26,465 nt of DNA from CAUPWF01 sp036656615. GTDB taxonomy: Bacteria > Bacillota > Clostridia > Lachnospirales > Lachnospiraceae. Below the pieces are notes generated by a model. The model worked only from the letters and a program-made list of their open reading frames with translations, was not told where the DNA came from and searched no databases. The position numbers and the translations under genes were made by a program. The DNA lies in contig JAVXHY010000022.1 in the NCBI GenBank assembly GCA_036656615.1, forward strand, positions 1 to 26,465. The letters run 5' to 3'. Numbering within the stretch: the first letter of the stretch is position 1; the number at the start of each line of letters is the position of its first letter. Shown here one piece after another: positions 1 through 7,226 of the stretch.

Positions 1-26
1 TATCACATTCCCTCACTGCTTGTCAA
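1..26 (-). promoter_or_regulatory. Promoter cut by the window edge, directed leftward
   Basis: On the minus strand a perfect -35 TTGACA lies at 26-21. The last readable bases (GTGATA, 6-1) would begin the -10 with a 17 or 18 base spacer, but the rest of the hexamer is outside the window. It lies downstream of a second strong promoter (110-138), so the two look like tandem promoters of a gene or RNA operon beyond position 1. Confidence 0.4.
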
Positions 27-77
27 CAACTTTTTTATTTTCTTTTTTGTTGTTTTCAAGTTTTCTTGCGAACACTC

Positions 78-107
78 AACTCCGCATTTGCTTCCCTTAG
101 CGGAGTT
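78..107. repeat. GC-containing inverted repeat, hairpin
   Basis: Arms AACTCCGC (78-85) and GCGGAGTT (100-107) are perfect complements around a 14-base loop. It lies just downstream of the promoter at 110-138 and overlaps its expected start near 103. On the plus strand it is followed by only a short T run (TTTTA), so a weak terminator for plus-strand transcription arriving from the left is possible but less likely than a leader or operator element. Confidence 0.4.
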
Positions 108-109
108 TT

Positions 110-138
110 ATAATATCATTTATATTCTATAGTGTCAA
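110..138 (-). promoter_or_regulatory. Strong sigma-A-type promoter directed leftward
   Basis: Minus strand -35 TTGACA (138-133), 17-base spacer, -10 TATTAT (115-110). Transcription would start near 103 and run out of the window at position 1. No coding region follows it inside the window, and a second TTGACA follows about 110 bases downstream. Tandem near-consensus promoters with a non-coding leader are typical of rRNA or tRNA operons; the identity of the target is inference. Confidence 0.65.
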
Positions 139-154
139 CCCTTTTTACCAAGTT

Positions 155-175
155 TTTTGAATTTTTCATTCAAAA
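155..175 (-). terminator. Weak AT-rich hairpin after cvpA
   Basis: Arms TTTTGAAT and ATTCAAAA (155-162 and 168-175) form an 8-bp stem with a 5-base loop just after the cvpA stop codon. There are no G-C rich pairs and no clear T tract after it on either strand, so its role as a terminator is doubtful. Confidence 0.25.
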
Positions 176-180
176 GTGGT

Positions 181-942
181 TCATATGATGCTTAAGTACT
201 TTAAAATTGGATTATTATTATATATAAATGTTAATATTTGGCTTTGATCTATGTAAGCAAAGCATATTTTTCCGAGTTCCGTTGTATATGCAAGTGTAAT
301 AATTAGGAAGGCTATCCAAATTATTATAATTGCAGGTACAATTCCTATAATCGCCCCTGCCACTCGATTGAATCCATGGAAAACAGGCAATGCTCCTATA
401 ATGTTTAGGGAAAAAATCAGTAAGCGGATAAAAATTGTAACTACAATAAATGAAATAATAAATGCAACTATATTTGCAATGAGTTTTACTATATATGCAC
501 CTACATAATCTACAAATTTATCTACACCTAATATTTTATACACTTCACTATTATTATTATTCATTAATCCTTGCTTTAAAAACTTTGGGATTTCTGCCTG
601 ATTAATTAATTGTATTTGTTGTTGAAGTGTTATTTCCTTCGTAGCTAAAAATTCCTTAAGTTCTTCTATGTGATCTTCACCAACGAGTTGAGTTGCTTTC
701 CCAATATCCTCTGTCGATACTTGTTCCGGCACAACTACATTAACAACCGCTTCCTGAATCACTGTTTTTAATGGTGTATATTTTATAATTGCATCGCTAA
801 TATAAGGAGTAAGAAACATAACTAATGCAATCGTTGCAATCGTTGCACCTATAGATACTGCTATTTTTATAAACCCTTTTACATATCCTATGATTATACT
901 TAAGATAATCAAAATGCCAACACCAATTAATAAATAATTCAT
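181..942 (-). CDS. CvpA family membrane protein
   Basis: This 253-residue integral membrane protein resembles the CvpA/YshB family. It has hydrophobic segments at about residues 1-24, 26-49, 147-180 and 196-220, and a polar stretch of about 100 residues (50-145) between the second and third. The N-terminal pattern NYLL-G-x-x-ILIILSIIIGYVKGF is the usual CvpA start. CvpA proteins sit in the cytoplasmic membrane; in E. coli the family is linked to colicin V production and envelope stress, but the biochemical role is unclear. The start is supported by AGGAG 5 bases upstream, which overlaps the stop of the DUF5711 gene, so the two are co-transcribed and probably translationally coupled. It is the last gene of the LysM-DUF5711-CvpA cluster. 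Confidence 0.85.
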   Translation of the reverse strand: MNYLLIGVGILIILSIIIGYVKGFIKIAVSIGATIATIALVMFLTPYISDAIIKYTPLKTVIQEAVVNVVVPEQVSTEDIGKATQLVGEDHIEELKEFLATKEITLQQQIQLINQAEIPKFLKQGLMNNNNSEVYKILGVDKFVDYVGAYIVKLIANIVAFIISFIVVTIFIRLLIFSLNIIGALPVFHGFNRVAGAIIGIVPAIIIIWIAFLIITLAYTTELGKICFAYIDQSQILTFIYNNNPILKYLSII

Positions 943-950
943 GATTACTC

Positions 951-2138
951 CTATTTCACCAATTGGAACTCTTGTATCCCCTTGGTATTTATCGCCATGT
1001 ATTTGTTTATTCCTGCAATAGGAATCAAGTTACCAATATTCACATCCAAATCTCCACAGAATTTATTTACACCATTCACAGAATATATATTACACTTTGT
1101 TCCTTCATACATCAGCACTTCTCCATCAGTCATTCGTATATTTGAGTATTCTCCCACAAAATCCTTCGACATTATTCTTGTTCCATTGGAATTATAAACT
1201 CGAAGTTCATAGCCTTTCTTATTGTCATTCTTTAATAAAAGACTTATATACTGGTTCGTATGTACTACACTTTTTATCCTTTTGTCTAAAGTAATTTCTT
1301 TTTCCATCTTGGGAATCTGCTTTCCTCTATAGAATAATATAGATTGATCACCAATTATTACAGAAGTTGACTCTGTCATAAAAAAAGCCATCGGCATAAT
1401 GGTATTTGAATATTCGGCATAGCTTACCTGTTTATCTGTTTTGCTCTGACCAACACGATCAAAATTATAGTACGCCACATTTGTAGAATAGCTGTCCCCA
1501 TTCATATGTAAATAAGTTACTAATAACATATATCCATTTTTGGAAATACTAATGTCCAGGGGACAACCCATTTTATTAATAGAAGCTTCATGCTCTACTA
1601 AGACATTTCCTGCGAAATCATAGCACATCACTTTTGGTGATGTTTCATCCTTTAATAATGCTGCAACAATACCTTGGTCAGAAACTGATATCTTTTCTAT
1701 AGGAACAGTGGTCTTTATTTCTCCCTTCATTCCGTTTTTATCAAAAACTAGAATTTGAGTACCACCACTATCTCCTATAATTGCTGTCTTGTCACTTATT
1801 TCCACGATTGGATTTTTTACTTGATAAGACTGATTCCATATTTCTTTTCCATTTTTATTTAATAAAGAAGCACCATCCCGTCCATATTTGAAAATATGAT
1901 TAGAAAACTGAATAAACTTGGTGTTTTCCGCACTTTCACTCTCATATTTTTTAACAACTCTCACACGATTATAAGTTTGTACATTTAGTAATAGGTAAGT
2001 TCCACCAATAACCATAAGAGTACTGACTATAAGAATAATAATCCTTTTCCACCTCTGATGCTTCTGTTTTTTAATTTTAGCTTCCAGTTCCTCTAGGGGC
2101 TCTGCAATATGCAGTTCAACAATTCCATTTTGCCTCAT
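951..2138 (-). CDS. DUF5711 family membrane-anchored propeller-like protein
   Basis: A protein of about 395 residues with a short cytoplasmic N-terminus, one membrane segment at about residues 33-52, and a long extracytoplasmic part. That part contains repeated short beta-strand units with G/N/D turns (for example around DKNGMKGEI, DFAGNVLVEH, NSNGTRIMSK), resembling a PQQ-like or WD-like beta-propeller. The overall layout fits DUF5711, a family of unknown function common in Lachnospiraceae. I chose the start at 2138 because GAGG lies 6 bases before it; an in-frame ATG 15 bases upstream (2153) has only a weaker AGG. The stop overlaps the cvpA ribosome-binding site. No enzymatic motif is visible. 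Sensor or scaffold roles are possible but unproven. Confidence 0.7.
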   Translation of the reverse strand: MRQNGIVELHIAEPLEELEAKIKKQKHQRWKRIIILIVSTLMVIGGTYLLLNVQTYNRVRVVKKYESESAENTKFIQFSNHIFKYGRDGASLLNKNGKEIWNQSYQVKNPIVEISDKTAIIGDSGGTQILVFDKNGMKGEIKTTVPIEKISVSDQGIVAALLKDETSPKVMCYDFAGNVLVEHEASINKMGCPLDISISKNGYMLLVTYLHMNGDSYSTNVAYYNFDRVGQSKTDKQVSYAEYSNTIMPMAFFMTESTSVIIGDQSILFYRGKQIPKMEKEITLDKRIKSVVHTNQYISLLLKNDNKKGYELRVYNSNGTRIMSKDFVGEYSNIRMTDGEVLMYEGTKCNIYSVNGVNKFCGDLDVNIGNLIPIAGINKYMAINTKGIQEFQLVK

Positions 2139-2196
2139 ATTTTTCCTCATCATTTCGTACCTGATCCACTATATTTATCCAATGCACACACGTCAT

Positions 2197-3303
2197 CTAG
2201 GGTAATACTAATTTTTGTCCTATAAATATCAGATTTCCATCCGAAAGACCATTCATTTTGCAAATAGCATCTACATGGCTCGTATCCCCATATGATTTTT
2301 TACTAATAATTGCTAAGGTATCTCCCTTTTGCACAACATACACGCCTTCTTCCATTTCAGGTATCGTCTTTGTTTGTGATGCTGCAGTTTCCACGGTTGG
2401 ATTGTTTGTTGTTTCTTCTTTTACTGCCGTTTTATCAGAAATAACTTTGTCTTCTTCGTGACTCACAGAATCGTCTCTAGGTTCCTGTGGCTTCACCCCT
2501 TCTTTCAAAGCTACTTTTTGTCCTTTTTCTCCATTTACACTTACTGATTTCGTGATGGTTTCTAACGAAGTCTGTACCGACTTCATCTTATCATAATTAT
2601 TCATTGTAATAATTCCTACTGCAACTACTAATAAAATCAACAGTCCACTGGCAACATAGGTGAACCGGCTGGTTGATTTTTGCTGAATTACTTCTCCCTT
2701 GGTTCTGATCAAACTACGAAAATTCTTTGCAGCTCGATCTTCAACAGCTTCACTGGGCGTCACGCCATTCTGTCTGCGTGTTGAAATCATATAGTTTTGC
2801 ATAGAAGGATTCTTCTCATAATATATGTAATGCCCACCAATATCCATTAAATCGTTAAGTTTATAGGCGTAAAAAATTTCTTCTTTTTCTACTGGATCCT
2901 TCATAACAAAAATACTTTCCTTTTTGGAAAATGCTTTTTCATGCGATTTTACAATTCGATCGCCCACTGTCATCGGAAGTCCTGGTATCGTCACAAACCA
3001 TCCAATTATTTCTCCCTCATCAAAAAACTGCTTACATTCTTCAAATGCTGTTTTCCATGCATCATCTCCAATTACAATATCATTTCCTTTCATCTCTAAA
3101 TCGTGGATTTGAATCGCACCAAAGACAAACGCATTCTCTTTCTGCTTGTCCATTTCACCAATCAGGAACGCACCTAGTGGCATATTATCTGCCTTATCAC
3201 ATAACTGATTAAAAAAAGTATCTACATAGTCTTCTACGTATACTTTCGGGCTATCGCTTACATTTCCTATCTGCCTTACATTCTTTGGAAGTTGTCTTTC
3301 CAT
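2197..3303 (-). CDS. LysM protein with degenerate JAMM/MPN-like N-terminal domain
   Basis: A 368-residue protein. Residues about 20-165 resemble a JAMM/MPN metalloprotease fold: VYVEDYVDTF at the start, a GAFLIGE segment ending at E50, GWFVTIPG at 101-108 where active members have GW-x-HSHPG, and an IFVMKDP strand at 131-137 like the VVVDP strand of the family. The two zinc histidines are replaced by V104 and I106, so catalysis is unlikely. A transmembrane helix (215-234), a charged linker and a C-terminal LysM domain (321-367) follow, so LysM should face the cell wall. The start at 3303 has GAGGTG 5 bases upstream; a longer in-frame version (to 3366) lacks a good site. It heads the cluster with DUF5711 and CvpA. 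The LysM and membrane parts are clear; the JAMM relation is my inference from pattern. Confidence 0.75.
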   Translation of the reverse strand: MERQLPKNVRQIGNVSDSPKVYVEDYVDTFFNQLCDKADNMPLGAFLIGEMDKQKENAFVFGAIQIHDLEMKGNDIVIGDDAWKTAFEECKQFFDEGEIIGWFVTIPGLPMTVGDRIVKSHEKAFSKKESIFVMKDPVEKEEIFYAYKLNDLMDIGGHYIYYEKNPSMQNYMISTRRQNGVTPSEAVEDRAAKNFRSLIRTKGEVIQQKSTSRFTYVASGLLILLVVAVGIITMNNYDKMKSVQTSLETITKSVSVNGEKGQKVALKEGVKPQEPRDDSVSHEEDKVISDKTAVKEETTNNPTVETAASQTKTIPEMEEGVYVVQKGDTLAIISKKSYGDTSHVDAICKMNGLSDGNLIFIGQKLVLP

Positions 3304-3356
3304 AACCATCACCTCATCTGCATATTTTTGCTTATGATAGCATATGGAATTTGCTG

Positions 3357-3385
3357 ATTTTATCAATTTCTGTCAGCCTGTCCAA
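3357..3385 (-). promoter_or_regulatory. Candidate promoter of the LysM-DUF5711-cvpA cluster
   Basis: Minus strand TTGGAC (3385-3380), exactly 17 bases, then TAAAAT (3362-3357). The -10 is good and the -35 only partial. It is about 55 bases before the LysM gene start and just after the stop of the HD-domain gene. Confidence 0.45.
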
Positions 3386-3394
3386 AGAAATATT

Positions 3395-3880
3395 CTACCT
3401 CCTTCGACTGGTTTCACAACTTCCGCAATACTTGTCTGTTACTGTCATAATCCAGCCTTCTTTTGTTTTTGGAAGTCTAAAAAAAGTTACAGGCCACATA
3501 TGAGTAGATATGACATCCTTTTCGATTTTATTTAAAGGGAAAAATTTGTATGCATTTTTAAACGCTGCCCTCGGATGCGTCAATGCGTGAAATCGATCTC
3601 CAGTCTTTGCCTGATGAGTGTGCCAGTCATATAGAAAGAAATCATGAAGCATACCCCCTCTTGCCGCACTTTTTGCATCCAAATGTAAAAAATGACACCA
3701 TTTGTAATTCAAGTAAGCTACATGTATACAATGATCATAGCAACTAGAATTTCCATGGTGAGGATAAAGCTTCATTCGCAGCACCACAGGATGTTCTGCA
3801 ATATCTTTTACACAATCATAAAACTCTTTTTTGCATCTTTGATTGTATCGATATATTTTTTGTTTCCATCTTTTCTTCAC
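3395..3880 (-). CDS. Small HD-domain phosphohydrolase-like protein
   Basis: A 161-residue protein with the residues of the HD superfamily in order: H50 or H53, the HD pair H79-D80 (MLHDFFLYDW), H102 (ALTHPRAAF), H127 (ISTHMWP) and D149 (TVTDKYCG). These would form a one- or two-metal site for phosphoester hydrolysis; the substrate cannot be told. The N-terminus is very basic (KKRWKQKIYRYNQRCKK). The protein ends soon after a C-G-S-C pair and an RRR tail. It uses a GTG start at 3880 with AAGGAG 7 bases upstream. The 54-base gap to the transaldolase gene has no clear terminator, so it may be the last gene of the pfkA-dnaX run. Confidence 0.75.
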   Translation of the reverse strand: MKKRWKQKIYRYNQRCKKEFYDCVKDIAEHPVVLRMKLYPHHGNSSCYDHCIHVAYLNYKWCHFLHLDAKSAARGGMLHDFFLYDWHTHQAKTGDRFHALTHPRAAFKNAYKFFPLNKIEKDVISTHMWPVTFFRLPKTKEGWIMTVTDKYCGSCETSRRR

Positions 3881-3934
3881 ACTGAAACTCCTTTTAGGAT
3901 ACTTTAGTAGAGGCTTCTATAATAATAATTTTTC

Positions 3935-4588
3935 TTATTCTCCAAAAACAGCTTTGTAATCTTTTTGAAATTTTTTAATTCCCTGTTCCGTTAATGGATG
4001 TTTGATCATTTGTTCAATTACACTATAAGGTACCGTTGCAATATCTGCCCCTGCCAACGCACAATCCGTGACATGTACCGGATTACGAACACTTGCCGCA
4101 ATAATTTCTGTTTGAATCCCTGCTGCATCAAAAATCCCGACTATTTCCGCAATTAAGTCTACCCCTCTGACAGAAATATCATCTAAACGTCCCAAAAACG
4201 GTGATACATACGTAGCCCCTGCTCTGGCAGCAAGTAATGCCTGATTCGCAGTAAAGATTAATGTAACATTCGTCTTGATCCCTTCTGCAGTTAGTTCTTT
4301 GCAAGCCTTCAGCCCTTCCATTGTCATTGGAAGCTTGACAATCATATTGGAATGAATTTCCGCAATTTTTCTTCCTTCCGCAATCATTCCTTCTGCATCT
4401 TCAGTTGTCGCCTTTACTTCTCCGCTAATTGGACCATCTACAATAGATGCGATTTCAGCAATAACCTCTTCAAACACACGTCCCTCTTTTGCAATCAAAG
4501 ACGGATTGGTTGTTACCCCACAGATTACTCCCATATCATTTGCTTTCCGAATATCCTCTACCTTTGCCGTGTCAATAAAAAATCTCAT
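3935..4588 (-). CDS. tal: Small-type transaldolase (TalC/FSA family)
   Basis: A 217-residue TIM-barrel aldolase of the fructose-6-phosphate aldolase/small transaldolase family, acting in the cytoplasm in the non-oxidative pentose phosphate pathway. Visible residues are D6 (FIDTAKV), N28 (VTTNPS) and the Schiff-base lysine K85 (IVKLPMT). At the position of the E. coli FSA tyrosine 131 this protein has F131 (SPFLGRLDD), as in true transaldolases; a Tyr there is associated with fructose-6-phosphate aldolase activity. I therefore favour transaldolase over aldolase, although automated labels often read 'fructose-6-phosphate aldolase'. The start has AAAAGGAG about 7 bases upstream. It follows recR by 16 bases. 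Confidence 0.9.
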   Translation of the reverse strand: MRFFIDTAKVEDIRKANDMGVICGVTTNPSLIAKEGRVFEEVIAEIASIVDGPISGEVKATTEDAEGMIAEGRKIAEIHSNMIVKLPMTMEGLKACKELTAEGIKTNVTLIFTANQALLAARAGATYVSPFLGRLDDISVRGVDLIAEIVGIFDAAGIQTEIIAASVRNPVHVTDCALAGADIATVPYSVIEQMIKHPLTEQGIKKFQKDYKAVFGE

Positions 4589-4604
4589 AAGCTTCTCCTT
4601 TTTT

Positions 4605-5201
4605 TTACAAACTTGTTCTTCCTTCTAACGCTCTTAATAAAGTGACTTCATCAATGTACTCCAAATCTCCTCCTACTGGTACTCCACTTGCAATCCTGCT
4701 CACTTTAATACCTGTTGGTTTGATTAATTTACTGATGTACATTGCGGTTGTTTCCCCTTCTAGACTGGAATTTGTAGCGATAATCACCTCATCTATCTCC
4801 CCTTGCAGACGCGAGATCAATTCCTTTAATCGAATATCACTAGGACCAATTCCAAGCATTGGAGATATCGCTCCATGTAAAACATGATATACGCCTTCAT
4901 ATTTCCCTGTTTTTTCGTAAGCAGCCAGATCCCGGGTAGTTTCTACTACCATGATAGTTTTCTGATCTCGTTTACGATTGCTGCAAATAGGGCATAGTTC
5001 TTTATCTGTCAGCGTGCAACAACAGGAGCAATATCTTACATTATTCCTCGCTTCTATCATGGCATTTGCTAATTGATCCACCTGTTCTGTTGGCATATTT
5101 ATGATATGAAAAGCCAGCCTTCCGGCTGACTTTACTCCAATCCCCGGGAGCCTTGAAAGTTCTTCAATTAATTTACTTATTTGACTACTGTAGTAATCCA
5201 T
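4605..5201 (-). CDS. recR: Recombination mediator protein RecR
   Basis: 198 residues, the usual RecR length. Order of parts: an N-terminal helix-hairpin-helix (LPGIGVKSAGRLAFHI, 18-33), a four-cysteine zinc motif (C58-x2-C61 and C70-x2-C73, with extra cysteines at 60 and 62), a Toprim domain from about residue 80 (MVVETTRDLAAYEKTG), and a C-terminal Walker-B-like region. RecR works with RecO (and RecF) to load RecA on gapped single-stranded DNA. It follows ybaB by 30 bases in the classic dnaX-ybaB-recR cluster. Confidence 0.97.
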   Translation of the reverse strand: MDYYSSQISKLIEELSRLPGIGVKSAGRLAFHIINMPTEQVDQLANAMIEARNNVRYCSCCCTLTDKELCPICSNRKRDQKTIMVVETTRDLAAYEKTGKYEGVYHVLHGAISPMLGIGPSDIRLKELISRLQGEIDEVIIATNSSLEGETTAMYISKLIKPTGIKVSRIASGVPVGGDLEYIDEVTLLRALEGRTSL

Positions 5202-5231
5202 ATCATTTTCTCCCTGCCTGCATTGCTTTGC

Positions 5232-5603
5232 TTAAAATGGCATTCCTGGTATTCCTGGCATGCCACCACCCATGCCACCAGTTAATTTCGACATAGCTGA
5301 TGTAGATTCATCCTCTACTTGGCGAAGTGCCTCATTAGTTGCTGCAATTATTAAATCCTCTAATGTTTCTATATCTTCAGGATCTACAATTTCTTCGTCT
5401 AATTGAACCTTTGTTACTTCTCTTTTCCCTGAAACTGTAACCGAAACAACCCCGCCACCTGCAGTTGCAGTAAATTCTTTCGTTTCCATTTCCTTTGCCT
5501 GATCTTCCATCTGGCGCTGCATTTTTTGTGCCTGCTTCATTAAATTTGCCATATTTCCCGGCATTCCACCACCGCCGCCTGAAAATCCACCTCTTTTTGC
5601 CAT
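5232..5603 (-). CDS. YbaB/EbfC family nucleoid-associated protein
   Basis: 123 residues with the family pattern: a Gly-rich N-terminus (RGGFSGGGGGMPGNMANLMKQAQKMQRQM), a central beta region (FTATAGGGVVSVTVSGKREV), then an acidic helix (DEEIVDPEDIETLEDLI) and a Gly/Met/Pro-rich tail. YbaB proteins are dimeric DNA-binding proteins, regularly encoded between dnaX and recR. AGGAGG lies about 10 bases before the start. The gap to dnaX is 13 bases. Confidence 0.95.
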   Translation of the reverse strand: MAKRGGFSGGGGGMPGNMANLMKQAQKMQRQMEDQAKEMETKEFTATAGGGVVSVTVSGKREVTKVQLDEEIVDPEDIETLEDLIIAATNEALRQVEDESTSAMSKLTGGMGGGMPGIPGMPF

Positions 5604-5616
5604 CTCTTATATCCTC

Positions 5617-7179
5617 CTAATCTTCAATTGTGATATCCATGTGTATCACCTTTTCTATGTCTACAAAATAATCTTCAAACTTACGCCCTTCCTCTACATG
5701 ACGGACCTCAATCGCAACTGCTTTACCGATTTTTTTCTCTATCAGAGCTGTTAGTTCTTCCTTATGATCTGGTTTTCCAACAACTTCTGCAGCCACCTCA
5801 TCTGGCAAAACAATCAGAAGTCTGTCTTCTCCGCCTAAGCTGAGCTTCGCTTGTTTCAAATAATTCTTCAACATTACAGAGGTTTCATCTGCAATGCTTC
5901 TGAAATTCTTCACTACTTTCTGTACATCCTCAGGAATGGCTTTTTCCAGCTTTGGAATAGGACTTCGCTTTACAAGCGACTTGTTCTCTATTTCGTTATT
6001 TTTCCATGATTCTTGTATGGGAACTCCTTGTTCCAGTCGTTCTTCCACTGCTCGAATACGCGCTAGCAAAGTGTCCTGATTTGTTTCCATTTCTGGTCTG
6101 CAAAGTTTGATCAAAGCCACTTCTAATAATACTCTCTTTTGGGTTGCAAATTTCATCTGATTTGACAATTCCGAGAAAATTCTAATGAAACGTAACAACG
6201 TTTCTCCTTCAACCATGGATGCTTCTTCCTTCAACTGCCGAAGATTTTCAGTAGACACATCTAAGACATCCTCCATATTATCAGAACTTTTAATAAGAAG
6301 CAAGTTTCTTAAATACCATGTGAAATCTGATATCATCTGACTCAATTCTCGACCTTGCATAATAAGATTTTCTACTGCTTCTAATACGTGGGCAACATTT
6401 CGATTCAATACTTCCCTTAGAAGCTTACTAAAAACATCTGTATCCACCGCCCCTAGAACATCTAATACATGATCATAGGTTAGTGTTTCATCCAAATAAA
6501 ATGCAATACATTGATCTAAGAGACTCAATGCATCCCGAAGTGAACCATCCGCAACCCTGGCAATATATCGAATTGCTTTATCTTCTACTTCTACCTGTTC
6601 CTTCAACATTAATTCTTTCATTCTCGAAGAAATGATTTCTACTGTAATTCTTTTGAAATCATATCGCTGACATCTAGACAAAATCGTAATAGGAATCTTG
6701 TGTACCTCTGTAGTTGCCAAAATAAAAATTACATACTCTGGAGGTTCCTCCAGGGTTTTAAGTAATGCATTAAACGCACCTATAGATAACATATGCACTT
6801 CATCTATTATATAAACTTTATATCTCCCTTTGGTTGGTCTATAAGCTACTTCCTCACGAATTTCACGGATATTTTCCACACCATTGTTGGATGCAGCATC
6901 AATTTCTATTACATTCATAGCACTGCCAGTGCTTATAGTCTGGCAGCTTTCACACACTCCACATGGACTTCCTTCCACCGCATGTTCACAATTAACCGCT
7001 TTTGCAAAAATCTTTGCAACTGTGGTCTTACCGGTGCCCCTTGTTCCTGTAAATAGATAAGCATGTCCGATACGTCCTGATTTTATTTGATTCTTAAGCG
7101 TTGTAATAATATGATCCTGTCCTTTAACATCTTCAAACTCCCTTGGACGAAACTTTCGATATAGAGCCGTATATGACAT
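5617..7179 (-). CDS. dnaX: DNA polymerase III subunit gamma/tau
   Basis: A 520-residue clamp-loader ATPase. The start at 7179 (MSYTALYRKFRP) is the family N-terminus and has AAGGAAG 8 bases upstream; the longer reading to 7200 adds 7 residues without support. Motifs: Walker A GTRGTGKT (45-52), zinc cysteines C64, C73, C76 and C79, Walker B DEVH (126-129), and the SRC sensor (ILSRCQRYDF). The region after about residue 370 is short compared with the E. coli tau tail. I saw no obvious A6G slippery site in the linker, so one product is most likely. It is second in the pfkA-dnaX-ybaB-recR run. The 4.5S RNA gene often found near dnaX in Firmicutes does not fit in the 47-base upstream gap. Confidence 0.96.
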   Translation of the reverse strand: MSYTALYRKFRPREFEDVKGQDHIITTLKNQIKSGRIGHAYLFTGTRGTGKTTVAKIFAKAVNCEHAVEGSPCGVCESCQTISTGSAMNVIEIDAASNNGVENIREIREEVAYRPTKGRYKVYIIDEVHMLSIGAFNALLKTLEEPPEYVIFILATTEVHKIPITILSRCQRYDFKRITVEIISSRMKELMLKEQVEVEDKAIRYIARVADGSLRDALSLLDQCIAFYLDETLTYDHVLDVLGAVDTDVFSKLLREVLNRNVAHVLEAVENLIMQGRELSQMISDFTWYLRNLLLIKSSDNMEDVLDVSTENLRQLKEEASMVEGETLLRFIRIFSELSNQMKFATQKRVLLEVALIKLCRPEMETNQDTLLARIRAVEERLEQGVPIQESWKNNEIENKSLVKRSPIPKLEKAIPEDVQKVVKNFRSIADETSVMLKNYLKQAKLSLGGEDRLLIVLPDEVAAEVVGKPDHKEELTALIEKKIGKAVAIEVRHVEEGRKFEDYFVDIEKVIHMDITIED

Positions 7180-7226
7180 TTCTGACACTTCCTTCTGCAT
7201 GGTACCGTTATTTACAGTACTGCATT

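Noticed and set aside
5617..7179. Programmed frameshift in dnaX giving a separate gamma subunit
   Set aside because: I found no A6G-type slippery site in the linker region; the only long A run is near the C-terminus and would not give a gamma-sized product.
7180..7226. 4.5S (SRP) RNA gene next to dnaX, as in many Firmicutes
   Set aside because: The gap between pfkA and dnaX is only 47 bases, too short for even the small SRP RNA.
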